Source: Burkholderiales bacterium | GTDB lineage: Bacteria > Pseudomonadota > Gammaproteobacteria > Burkholderiales > Burkholderiaceae_D | Assembly: GCA_016197345.1 (NCBI GenBank) | Contig: JACPVY010000212.1 | Coordinates: 1-7,064 of the forward strand | Direction: 5' to 3' | Length of the DNA stretch: 7,064 bases | Notes under the pieces: generated by a model | What the model saw: the letters and a program-made list of their open reading frames with translations, nothing else | Told to the model about the DNA's origin: nothing | The model's database searches: none | Shown here: positions 1 to 6,158 of the stretch, in pieces | Position numbering within the stretch: the stretch's first letter is position 1 | How the letters are laid out: every line of letters starts with the position of its first letter | Program-made: the position numbers and the translations under genes

Positions 1-818
1 GTCACTTCGTAAATCTCACGCATGCCTTCGCTGGAAAATGGGAAGCAAGAACGGCCATCGCTAAATTGGCGATATTGATAAATTACGCCCGGCACTTGCT
101 CGGAAAGTTTGGTGAATAAAGCGTGATGTTCTTCACGTTGCTGGACGGCAATATTTTGCTCGGTAATATAGCGCTCATTGCACATCAGCAAAAAGCCAAA
201 GGTCAGCATCACAGCAAAAATGTAAAAAACGACGTAGGAAACATCGTTGATCAAATTTTGCTCAAATGGCAATACGCCAAGCTTGGGCTGAACCACAAAA
301 TAATAGCCAGTACGGAAAATCATGAACCCCGCGCACATCATGTAAAGCGCGGCGGTAAAACGATGACTGGTGCCGAATTTTTGTTGTTTATCTTGCAGAA
401 CTGCAATTGACTTGCACATGACAAGGCATGCACAAAGCGAGATGATAGCGATACGCGCCACCAAATTTTCCTGTACGGCGCTATAGTAAGTCAGGCCAAT
501 GGCTTCGACTAGCAGCGGTAGGATGAACCATCGGCGGCGAATGGTTTGGCCAGTAAATTCCGCCAAAACCTGCATATAAATTAGTAAAGTCAGCAAAATC
601 AGGGTTTGCCCCAGCACAATCGACACCACATCAGGTATCACACCACGCAGGGCGCCGGTGATAATCCAGCCCATGGCCTGAATCACACAGGCGCGCGACC
701 AGCGCGATACCCCCATCGTCCTACCGACATATACCCGTGCAATCAAAAACAGGCCACTACTCATCAGCAAATTGCCGATGATGATGGTGAACATAATGGT
801 TTTGGGATCGAGCTTCAT
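1..818 (-). CDS. Membrane sensor with N-terminal multi-TM region and PAS domain (C-terminus beyond window)
   Basis: This minus-strand reading frame of 272 codons stays open through the left edge, so only the N-terminal part is visible. ATG at 818 is the supported start: an in-frame TAA lies only three codons upstream (825-827), and AAAGGG sits 9 nt before the ATG. About seven hydrophobic segments can be read (roughly residues 9-28, 44-62, 65-85, 97-115, 118-138, 154-176, 190-213). A short charged linker (ERYITEQNIAVQQREEHH, residues 215-232) follows, and then the start of a PAS domain with QVPGVIYQY (241-249), DGRSCFPFSSEG (254-265) and REIYEV (267-272). That PAS opening is typical of bacterial signalling proteins, where it is usually followed by a GGDEF/EAL or histidine kinase output. 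The output domain lies outside the window, so the enzyme class cannot be decided. The gene diverges from the nucleoside/ribose genes and need not be functionally linked to them. Confidence 0.8.
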   Translation of the reverse strand, partial: MKLDPKTIMFTIIIGNLLMSSGLFLIARVYVGRTMGVSRWSRACVIQAMGWIITGALRGVIPDVVSIVLGQTLILLTLLIYMQVLAEFTGQTIRRRWFILPLLVEAIGLTYYSAVQENLVARIAIISLCACLVMCKSIAVLQDKQQKFGTSHRFTAALYMMCAGFMIFRTGYYFVVQPKLGVLPFEQNLINDVSYVVFYIFAVMLTFGFLLMCNERYITEQNIAVQQREEHHALFTKLSEQVPGVIYQYRQFSDGRSCFPFSSEGMREIYEV

Positions 819-995
819 CCGCGCTTACCCTTTACAGCCTTGTTTACGGCAGTGGCTGACAACGGTCGAGGCAGTGATGTGGCAAACGACCAGAGTGGCA
901 AGCCAACTGTGGTGGTCAAAGTAGGTGCGGTCGTCATAGTGGGGTAGCGGGCCTTGGGTGGGGCAAGTCCAATCGAGACTATCTACATGCCACAG

Positions 996-1023
996 AGTAT
1001 CCGGGAGCAGACAGCAAAGTCAA
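996..1023 (-). promoter_or_regulatory. Candidate sigma70-type promoter for the membrane sensor gene
   Basis: Read on the minus strand, TTGACT (1023-1018, 5/6 to the -35 consensus) is followed after 16 bp by GATACT (1001-996, 4/6 to the -10 consensus). This would start transcription near 989 and give a leader of about 170 nt before the ATG at 818. It is the best pair I found on this strand, but it is only moderate. The -35 lies inside an inverted repeat described separately. Confidence 0.3.
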
Positions 1024-1034
1024 ACGGACTTTGC
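1014..1034. repeat. Perfect 8-bp inverted repeat, possible operator or hairpin
   Basis: GCAAAGTC (1014-1021) and GACTTTGC (1027-1034) are perfect inverted copies around a 5-nt spacer. No T-run follows on either strand, so a terminator is unlikely. It covers the -35 element of the candidate minus-strand promoter, which is where a repressor site could sit. No regulator family is recognised from it. Confidence 0.5.
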
Positions 1035-1126
1035 ATTGAAGCAAGCTTGACGGCAACACTTGGTGGCGTGTTTTGGTGCGGCTAGCGGTTGTTTTGGCGC
1101 GAGCTGAAATGAGCTCTGAATCATGT

Positions 1127-1139
1127 TGTGCATTGCACA
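1127..1139. repeat. 13-bp perfect palindrome TGTGCA-T-TGCACA
   Basis: Two 6-bp arms surround a single central T in the divergent intergenic region. It could be a transcription-factor site, but it does not match the CRP consensus (TGTGA-N6-TCACA) or another site I can name. The rest of 819-1239 holds no credible gene. Apart from this element and the inverted repeat at 1014-1034, I see only weak short stems there, for example GAGCT/AGCTC at 1101-1116 and ATGGT/ACCAT at 1188-1203. Confidence 0.35.
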
Positions 1140-1239
1140 CTTCATGCAGGCATTTGTCGCGAAAACGTCGTTATGTTGCCGTATCTGATGGTTTTTGTAC
1201 CATTCGACCTACAAAATCTTGCTTCTACGCACATATTTC

Positions 1240-1269
1240 TTGACCGCACTAAGCGCATATAGTTATATT
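1240..1269 (+). promoter_or_regulatory. Sigma70-type promoter for rbsK
   Basis: TTGACC (1240-1245, 5/6 to consensus) and TATATT (1264-1269, 5/6 to consensus) are separated by 18 bp. This places the transcription start near 1275-1278, directly in the tandem operator repeat, with a leader of about 125 nt to the ribokinase ATG at 1403. It is the best promoter in the window. Confidence 0.65.
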
Positions 1270-1270
1270 A

Positions 1271-1295
1271 CGCAATCGTTTGCGCAATCGTTTGC
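1271..1295. promoter_or_regulatory. Tandem LacI-family-type operators over the rbsK start site
   Basis: CGCAATCGTTTG occurs twice with no gap (1271-1282 and 1283-1294). Each copy, read as GCAATCGTTTGC (1272-1283 and 1284-1295), is a near-palindrome around a central CG with one mismatched pair. This is the architecture of LacI/PurR-family operators (PurR core GCAAACGTTTGC). The junction of the two copies makes a further perfect palindrome, TTGCGCAA. The block starts 2 bp after the -10 element, where a bound repressor would block transcription initiation. By context, an RbsR-, CytR- or PurR-like repressor is the expected ligand-responsive regulator. No regulator gene is visible in the window. 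Confidence 0.65.
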
Positions 1296-1402
1296 AATTC
1301 CTTACAGATGTGAACAAATGGCGTGAACAAATGAATGCACCAATCAATTCGTCGCGACGCTTGCTGCACCAAGACGGTGCTGTGGGGGTAAAGGTAGAAA
1401 AT

Positions 1403-2329
1403 ATGAAGCCTGGGATTACAGTTGTTGGCAGTGTGAACATGGATTTGGTGTTTCGTACACCACGCATGCCTGTGCTTGGCGAAACCATTTCTGGGCGCGA
1501 ATTTCGCGAAATCCCCGGTGGTAAGGGCGCCAATCAAGCGGTAGCGGCGGCACGCCAAGGCGGTGCCGTATTTTTTGTTGGCTGCGTCGGCGATGATGGT
1601 TTTGCTACCCGCTCGCTCGCCAGCCTGCAACAAGATGGAATTGATACCAGCGCAATTCGTCAAGTCGCTAACTGCGCTACTGGTGTCGCTGGGATTTTTG
1701 TCGAAGATCAAGGCGGTAATAGCATCGTCTTAGCGGCGGGCGCCAATGCCGAACTCAGTATTGCCGATATCGACGCTGCCAGCAGCCGTATCGCCCACAG
1801 CAAACTCCTGATTTGCCAACTCGAAACTCCCCTCGCAACCGTACGTCACGCAATTGCACTCGCTGCCAGCCAGCAAGTGGCCGTGATGCTCAATCCCGCT
1901 CCTGCACAAGATTTGGACGACGCTTTATTGGCGCAAGTGACGTATTTGATCGTCAATGAAACAGAAAGCGCGCAACTCTCAGGCATCGCCGTCACCGACC
2001 AAGCCAGCGCTGAGCAAGCGGCGCAAAAATTATTGCAGCGTGGCGTTAAAGCAGTCTTGCTGACGATGGGTGAACACGGTGTTTTAGTGGCAGATAGCAG
2101 CGGTTGTCGTGCGTTTAAAGGAATTTCCGTTGAAGTCGTCGATACCACCGCAGCCGGTGATACCTTTGTGGGCGCCTTAGCAGTGGGTTTAGCCAATGGA
2201 TTGAGCTTGGATCAAGCGGCGATGGATGCGCAATATGCCGCAGCGCTAACGGTGACCCAATTAGGAGCGCAATCGTCGATTCCTAGCTTGGCCCAAGTGC
2301 AAGCATTTAAACAAAAACTTGCAGCGTAA
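1403..2329 (+). CDS. rbsK: Ribokinase (PfkB family)
   Basis: The predicted 308-residue protein matches the usual ribokinase length. It phosphorylates D-ribose to ribose 5-phosphate with ATP in the cytoplasm, feeding the pentose phosphate pathway and PRPP synthesis. Visible landmarks are VVGSVNMD near the N-terminus (7-14; substrate-side Asp14), the PfkB signature GGKGANQ (39-45), CVGDDGF (61-67), NPAPA (164-168), NETE (185-188) and the C-terminal signature DTTAAGDTF (247-255) with the presumed catalytic base Asp253. The start at 1403 is chosen because MKPGITVVGS aligns with the family N-terminus and AAAGG lies about 8 nt upstream. The frame can be extended back to a TTG at 1280, but that would put coding sequence over the operator and is rejected. 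Deoxyribose or another pentose as substrate cannot be excluded. Beside a nucleoside porin and transporter, it probably recovers ribose freed from nucleosides. No clear terminator follows it. Confidence 0.93.
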   Translation: MKPGITVVGSVNMDLVFRTPRMPVLGETISGREFREIPGGKGANQAVAAARQGGAVFFVGCVGDDGFATRSLASLQQDGIDTSAIRQVANCATGVAGIFVEDQGGNSIVLAAGANAELSIADIDAASSRIAHSKLLICQLETPLATVRHAIALAASQQVAVMLNPAPAQDLDDALLAQVTYLIVNETESAQLSGIAVTDQASAEQAAQKLLQRGVKAVLLTMGEHGVLVADSSGCRAFKGISVEVVDTTAAGDTFVGALAVGLANGLSLDQAAMDAQYAAALTVTQLGAQSSIPSLAQVQAFKQKLAA

Positions 2330-2720
2330 GAAATTTTAAAAGTCTAGCGAGGTGTTTCGCGCAGATGAAGTTGTTGTATTTTTGAGTGCTAATTCCTGTG
2401 GTTTAACTTGAATTGGCATCTAAATTGCTTGAGGATGTCCTTTCGGCTTGGCTCCTTGGATTTTCTTTGTTAGCCTGCCGCGCGGCGCATCAGTTCAGAC
2501 AAGTTGAACCTGTGTGAATGCGGCAACCTAACAGAGCGGTTGTCGGCAGAATACAAAAGATTCAGCAATAGTTTTCGACGCCCCAGAAAATGGCCTGAAA
2601 ATACCATTGCAAAAAACAAGAACAGAGACGGTTTGCCGTCCCATGCTCTTGACGTAGCAAGGCTTGGACGACACGCCGGAAAAAAATAGATTGATTTTTA
2701 TTACCCACTTGGAGAAACAC
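2330..2720. other. Intergenic region between rbsK and the porin
   Basis: This 391-bp stretch contains no credible gene; the short open frames in it have no family resemblance and no good ribosome site. It has one small perfect stem, GACGG-TTTG-CCGTC (2627-2640), without a following T-run. A weak promoter-like pair for the porin is possible: TTGGAC at 2664-2669 and TAGATT at 2687-2692, 17 bp apart. No terminator after rbsK was found, so read-through from the rbsK promoter into the porin is possible. Confidence 0.4.
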
Positions 2721-3527
2721 ATGAAATTAAGCAAAATCGCTTTGGCCGCAGTTTTGGTTGCAAGCTCGAGTGCTGCATTGGCTGCTGATGGTTGGTCGTG
2801 GTCTGACGTGAGCATCAACTATTTGAACTGGACCAAAGCTACCGAAGACAAATCCAATCCACCTAACGCCGTATTTGGCGCGAAAAAAGATTTCGTTTAT
2901 TTGGAAATCGAAGGCGGCATGGGTGGTGCATGGGGTGATTTGTATGGTTTCTTCGACATCGAAAACCCAACCAACAACACCAACAACGCTAGCGACAACC
3001 GCGCAGATCGTCGTCAAGCATTGAAAATCGTTGGTCGTTACAACTTGACCAAAATCGGCGATATCCCTCTGATGGCTTATGCTCACGTATATGACTTCGT
3101 GGACAATGGCTTCAACGACCAAAACCGCGTGTTGGGTTTTGCGACCGACATCAAATCCGGCAAATTCACCATCTCCCCATGGATTGGCGTGCATCAAGAA
3201 TCCAAAACTGGCGTGGGCGTGATGAGCAACGGCGGTATGGCTGGCTTCAACATGATGTATCCATTCGAAGTGTCGGGCCAATCTTTCTTGTTGTTCCAAT
3301 GGCATGAAATGGAATTCGGTCGCAAAAACGAATTCTTGGCTTTCGGTAATAACTTGGCATCCAAAGACTACAGCGAAAACAAAACTGGTCAAAACGGCGC
3401 TATCGGTATCAACTGGAACCTGACCAAGCAAATCGTGCCATCGTTGACCTATCGCTATGCTAAAAACAAGCTGGGTATCGCTGGTTACGAAAGCGCTTGG
3501 ATTTTCACCACCCGCTACAATTTCTAA
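2721..3527 (+). CDS. Tsx/OmpK-type nucleoside-specific outer-membrane channel
   Basis: The predicted 268-residue outer-membrane protein has a classical signal peptide: a positive start (MKLSK), a hydrophobic core, and ALA before the likely cleavage after residue 21. That leaves a mature chain of about 247 residues, slightly shorter than E. coli Tsx. The mature protein has alternating polar and aromatic strands typical of a beta barrel and ends in RYNF, the terminal-Phe assembly signal. Segments typical of the Tsx/OmpK family include WSDVSINYLNW (26-36), GDLYGFFDIENP (72-83), LGFATDI (138-144) and ISPWIGVHQE (151-160). Such channels pass nucleosides and deoxynucleosides across the outer membrane. 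ATG 2721 is the start because GGAG lies 6 nt upstream and it gives a complete signal peptide; an in-frame ATG at 2664 would place 19 residues before that peptide. The binding-protein gene begins 36 bp downstream with no terminator between, so the two are probably co-transcribed. Confidence 0.85.
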   Translation: MKLSKIALAAVLVASSSAALAADGWSWSDVSINYLNWTKATEDKSNPPNAVFGAKKDFVYLEIEGGMGGAWGDLYGFFDIENPTNNTNNASDNRADRRQALKIVGRYNLTKIGDIPLMAYAHVYDFVDNGFNDQNRVLGFATDIKSGKFTISPWIGVHQESKTGVGVMSNGGMAGFNMMYPFEVSGQSFLLFQWHEMEFGRKNEFLAFGNNLASKDYSENKTGQNGAIGINWNLTKQIVPSLTYRYAKNKLGIAGYESAWIFTTRYNF

Positions 3528-3563
3528 TCAATTAGTCTTTAGCATACCGGTAAAGGAAAGAAC

Positions 3564-4368
3564 ATGAAATTGAGCAAAATCAGCTTCGGCGTGATCGCTT
3601 TGATGACGGCAGTGGGTGCATATGCTCGCGGCAATTGGTTTTGCCCAAGCTCAAGCTGTGCAAACCGTTGCAAAAGAATTTCCAAAAGTGAAATTCGTGT
3701 TGATCGACGGCGTGGCAAATGGCGACAACATCAGCTCCGTCTTGTTTAAAGAGCAAGAAGGTTCGTACTTGGTCGGCGTTGCTGCTGCAATGGCTTCCAA
3801 ATCGAAAAAATTGGGCTTTGTTGGCGGTATGGACATCCCTCTGATCCGTGCTTTTGGTTGCGGCTATGCACAAGGTGCGAAAGCAGTTGATGCTAAAGCA
3901 GACGTAACCCAAAACATGGTCGGCACCACTGCTAGCGCATGGAACGATCCTGCTAAAGGTGGCGAATTGGCGCGTGCGCAATTCGAACGCGGCGTTGACG
4001 TGGTGTTTGCAGCAGCGGGCGGTAGCGGCATGGGTAGCTTGCAAGCAGCGAAAGAAAAAGGCAAGCTGGCGATCGGTGTTGACTCCAATCAAAACTACCT
4101 GCATCCAGGCGTGATGTTGACCTCGATGTTGAAACGCGTTGACAATGCGATTTTTGATAGCTTCATGCAAGTCAAAAATGGTAGCTGGCAAGCTGGTATT
4201 TCCAACAAAGGCTTGAAAGAAGGTGGTGTGGATTGGGCGTTGGACGAGCACAACCGCAAGCTGATCACGCCAGAAATGGAAAAACGCATCAACCAAGCTA
4301 AAGCTGATATCGTCAGCGGTAAAGTGAAGGTTGTAGATTACCGTGCATCGAACAACTGCCCGGTATAA
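3564..4368 (+). pseudogene. BMP/PnrA-family nucleoside-binding periplasmic protein, internally deleted and frameshifted
   Basis: An ATG at 3564, with AAGGA 6 nt upstream, opens a normal signal peptide of 21 residues (MKLSKISFGV... ending GAYA). The frame then turns into unrelated sequence and stops at 3749. From about 3622-3635 the +1-shifted frame carries recognisable BMP-family sequence to the TAA at 4366-4368: IGFAQAQAVQTVAKEFPKVKF, FVGGMDIPLIRAF, GYAQGAK, AAAGGSGMGSLQAAK, IGVDSNQ and MLTSMLKRVD. This is the PnrA/Med type, whose proteins bind purine or other nucleosides for an ABC importer. The family needs an N-terminal lobe of roughly 70-80 residues between the signal peptide and IGFAQ. 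It is absent, and the frame change implies loss of 3n+2 bases. Translation from GTG 3616 or ATG 3622 would give a cytoplasmic fragment of about 250 residues without part of the ligand site. The remainder has no further stops, so the lesion is recent or an assembly error. Confidence 0.8.
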
Positions 4369-4377
4369 TGCTTGACC

Positions 4378-4404
4378 TCCCTCATTTCGGTGAGGGATTT
4401 GTTT
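4378..4404 (+). terminator. Hairpin terminator after the binding-protein gene
   Basis: TCCCTCA (4378-4384) pairs with TGAGGGA (4391-4397) around a 6-nt loop TTTCGG, 10 bp after the stop codon, and is followed by TTTGTTT. The stem is perfect, but the T-run is short and interrupted, so termination may be partial. It may also protect the 3' end of the upstream message. Confidence 0.6.
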
Positions 4405-4405
4405 G

Positions 4406-4532
4406 GTAGGGTGGGCGACTCGCCCACCATTGCCGATGATTAATAAAAATCGTATTTTTGTCATGGTAAAGTAAAAAACTTTATCAAAAAGATTTTTAAG
4501 GTCAAAGGCGGTGGGCATCTTGCCCACCCTAC
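4406..4532. repeat. REPIN-like inverted pair of REP hairpins
   Basis: Two 23-bp units at 4406-4428 and 4510-4532 are inverted copies of one another and differ only in the 5-bp centre. Each begins or ends with the tag GTAGG and forms its own hairpin: GGTGGGCG-ACT-CGCCCACC (4410-4428), and GGTGGGC-ATCTT-GCCCACC (4510-4528). An AT-rich spacer of about 80 bp separates them. It contains a small stem, TAAAGT/ACTTTA, at 4467-4483. Two inverted REP units with a short spacer match the REPIN layout, which is mobilised by REP-associated tyrosine transposases (RAYTs) acting in trans. No transposase gene is present here. Confidence 0.75.
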
Positions 4533-4562
4533 GTGGCAAATAGGGCGTAAGTAGCAGCAAAA

Positions 4563-4605
4563 ACAAGTGGCGCAGCGGCAATGCTGCGCCTTGTCGTTTC
4601 TTTTT
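4563..4605. terminator. Strong, apparently bidirectional Rho-independent terminator
   Basis: GGCGCAGC (4569-4576) and GCTGCGCC (4583-4590) form a perfect 8-bp GC-rich stem around GGCAAT. ACAA (4563-4566) and TTGT (4591-4594) extend it past a 2-nt bulge. On the plus strand it is followed by TTTCTTTTT (4597-4605). On the minus strand the hairpin is followed by TTGTTTTTG (complement of 4558-4566), so it could work both ways. It ends about 23 bp before the ABC ATPase start codon. Confidence 0.75.
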
Positions 4606-4628
4606 GATTAATTTTTTCGATACACAAC

Positions 4629-6158
4629 ATGCACAGCGCCGTCGAATTTCGGAAAGTTTGCAAGCGATTTGGTGCGGTTGCTGCCAATGTTGATGTCAGC
4701 TTGAGCATCCCCGCCGGATCTATCCATGGCTTAGTGGGCGAAAACGGGGCCGGTAAATCGACCCTGATGAGTATCCTCTATGGGTATTACACCGCCGATA
4801 GCGGTGAAATCTTGATCAATGGCAAGCTAGAAAAATTGCGTTCCTCGGAAGACGCGATCAGTTTAGGCATAGGCATGGTCCATCAGCACTTTATGCTGGT
4901 CGATAATATGTCAGTGCTCGATAACGTTATTCTTGGTGCCGAAGGTGGTTTCCGCCTGCGGGCGCATCGCCAAGCGGCCGAAGTTAAAATCCGCGAAATC
5001 TGTCAACGCTATAACCTCGATCTCGATCCCCACGCCTTGATTCAAAACTTGGCTGTCGGTGCCCAGCAGCGGGTCGAAATTCTGAAGCAAATCTACCGTA
5101 GTTCGAATATTCTGATTCTCGATGAGCCGACCGCCGTGCTCACCGTGCAAGAAACCGCCTCCCTGTTTGAAGTCTTGCGCTTGTTCAAAGAACAAGGCAA
5201 AACCATCATCGTCATCACCCACAAATTGCAAGAAATCATGGCCGTCACCGATAACGTCACGGTGATGCGCGCTGGCCGCGTGGTGGGGACAGTCCCTACT
5301 AAAAACACGAATAAAGAAGAGTTGGCGAATATGATGGTGGGCCGCCCGATTGAAGGCATATTGCCTCGTGGGCCGTGGAAGCCCGGCGCAGCGGTGATGA
5401 AGGTGACAGACCTGCAATTACGCAGCAAACAAGGTGTGCCGCTATTGCAAGACATTAATTTCGATATCCGCGCTGGAGAAATCGTCGCTATCGCCGGGGT
5501 GTCTGGCAACGGCCAAAGCGAATTGATGGAGATTTTGTCTGGTATGCGCCTGCCCACCAGCGGCAACATCCAGTTTCTGGGACAGGACGTACCGAAAAAC
5601 CGCAGCGGCGACGCCGATGGTTTGCCCGCTAAATTCCGCGCACTCGGCATCGCCCATGTCGCCGAAGATCGCTTGCGTGATGCGGTCGTTAAAAATTTCA
5701 GCGTGAGGGATAACACCATCCTCGGCTACCAACAAACGGCACCGCGCAAATTTGGTTTGATCGACTTTGGCGCGGTGATGACGCGTTGCAAGCAATTGCT
5801 AGAAGATTTCGATGTGCGGCCACGCGATCCAAATTTACGCATCGCCTTGCTCTCGGGCGGTAATCAGCAAAAAGTGGTGCTGGCGCGTGAGATCGCCGCT
5901 AAGCCTAAGCTGATGTTAGTTGGCCAACCGACGCGCGGCGTCGATATTGGTACGATTGAAAGCATACACACGCAATTGCTCGCCATGCGCGATGCTGGCG
6001 TGGCGATTTTATTGGTGTCGGTTGAGTTGGAAGAAGTGCGCGCTTTGGCCGACCGGATTTTGGTCATGTCCGGTGGTCGTATCACCGGCGAATTGGGGGC
6101 GAGCGATTTCGATGCCACCCGCATAGGTTTGATGATGGGAGCTGCGCACCATGTCTGA
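4629..6158 (+). CDS. Nucleoside-type ABC importer ATPase with two nucleotide-binding domains
   Basis: The 509-residue protein is a fused double NBD of the sugar/nucleoside ATPase class (RbsA/NupO/YufO-like) and powers import through two BPD_transp_2 permeases. NBD1 has Walker A GENGAGKST (37-45), Q-loop Gln86 (VHQHFML), signature LAVGAQQ (141-147), Walker B ILILDEPTAV (161-170) with Glu166, and H-loop His198. NBD2 has the degenerate Walker A GVSGNGQSE (290-298, no Lys), signature LSGGNQQKVVLAREI (408-422) and Walker B LMLVGQPTRGVD (428-439). The weakened NBD2 Walker motifs are usual in this class. Pairing with a BMP-type binding protein and the permease sequence favours nucleosides over ribose. 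ATG 4629 fits the family N-terminus, and an in-frame TGA lies at 4605-4607. I see no Shine-Dalgarno sequence before it, and a strong terminator ends just upstream, so its expression is unclear. The last 8 bp overlap the permease gene. Confidence 0.93.
   Translation: MHSAVEFRKVCKRFGAVAANVDVSLSIPAGSIHGLVGENGAGKSTLMSILYGYYTADSGEILINGKLEKLRSSEDAISLGIGMVHQHFMLVDNMSVLDNVILGAEGGFRLRAHRQAAEVKIREICQRYNLDLDPHALIQNLAVGAQQRVEILKQIYRSSNILILDEPTAVLTVQETASLFEVLRLFKEQGKTIIVITHKLQEIMAVTDNVTVMRAGRVVGTVPTKNTNKEELANMMVGRPIEGILPRGPWKPGAAVMKVTDLQLRSKQGVPLLQDINFDIRAGEIVAIAGVSGNGQSELMEILSGMRLPTSGNIQFLGQDVPKNRSGDADGLPAKFRALGIAHVAEDRLRDAVVKNFSVRDNTILGYQQTAPRKFGLIDFGAVMTRCKQLLEDFDVRPRDPNLRIALLSGGNQQKVVLAREIAAKPKLMLVGQPTRGVDIGTIESIHTQLLAMRDAGVAILLVSVELEEVRALADRILVMSGGRITGELGASDFDATRIGLMMGAAHHV

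Noticed and set aside
123..947. Two plus-strand open frames (123-410 and 606-947) at the left end
   Set aside because: Most of each lies antisense to the membrane sensor gene, which has clear TM segments and a PAS start. The plus-strand products show no domain and have low-complexity composition.
1280..1402. 41-residue N-terminal extension of ribokinase from a TTG codon
   Set aside because: It would start inside the operator and at the predicted transcription start, has no ribosome site, and is not part of the family. The ATG at 1403 gives the standard length.
2627..2640. GACGG-TTTG-CCGTC stem as an rbsK terminator
   Set aside because: The stem is only 5 bp, has no T-run, and lies about 300 bp after the rbsK stop.
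2504..2689. Small 61-codon plus-strand open frame between rbsK and the porin
   Set aside because: It has no recognisable motif and no good Shine-Dalgarno, and it overlaps the probable porin promoter region.
3580..4581. Long minus-strand open frame of 333 codons opposite the binding-protein gene
   Set aside because: It lies antisense to recognisable BMP-family coding sequence, runs across the REPIN and terminator, and its product is rich in His, Phe and Cys without any family motif.
5496..5523. Missing Walker A lysine in the second ATPase domain as a sign of gene decay
   Set aside because: A degenerate second site (GNGQSE) with Gln in place of Glu in Walker B is normal for NupO/YufO-type double-NBD importers.
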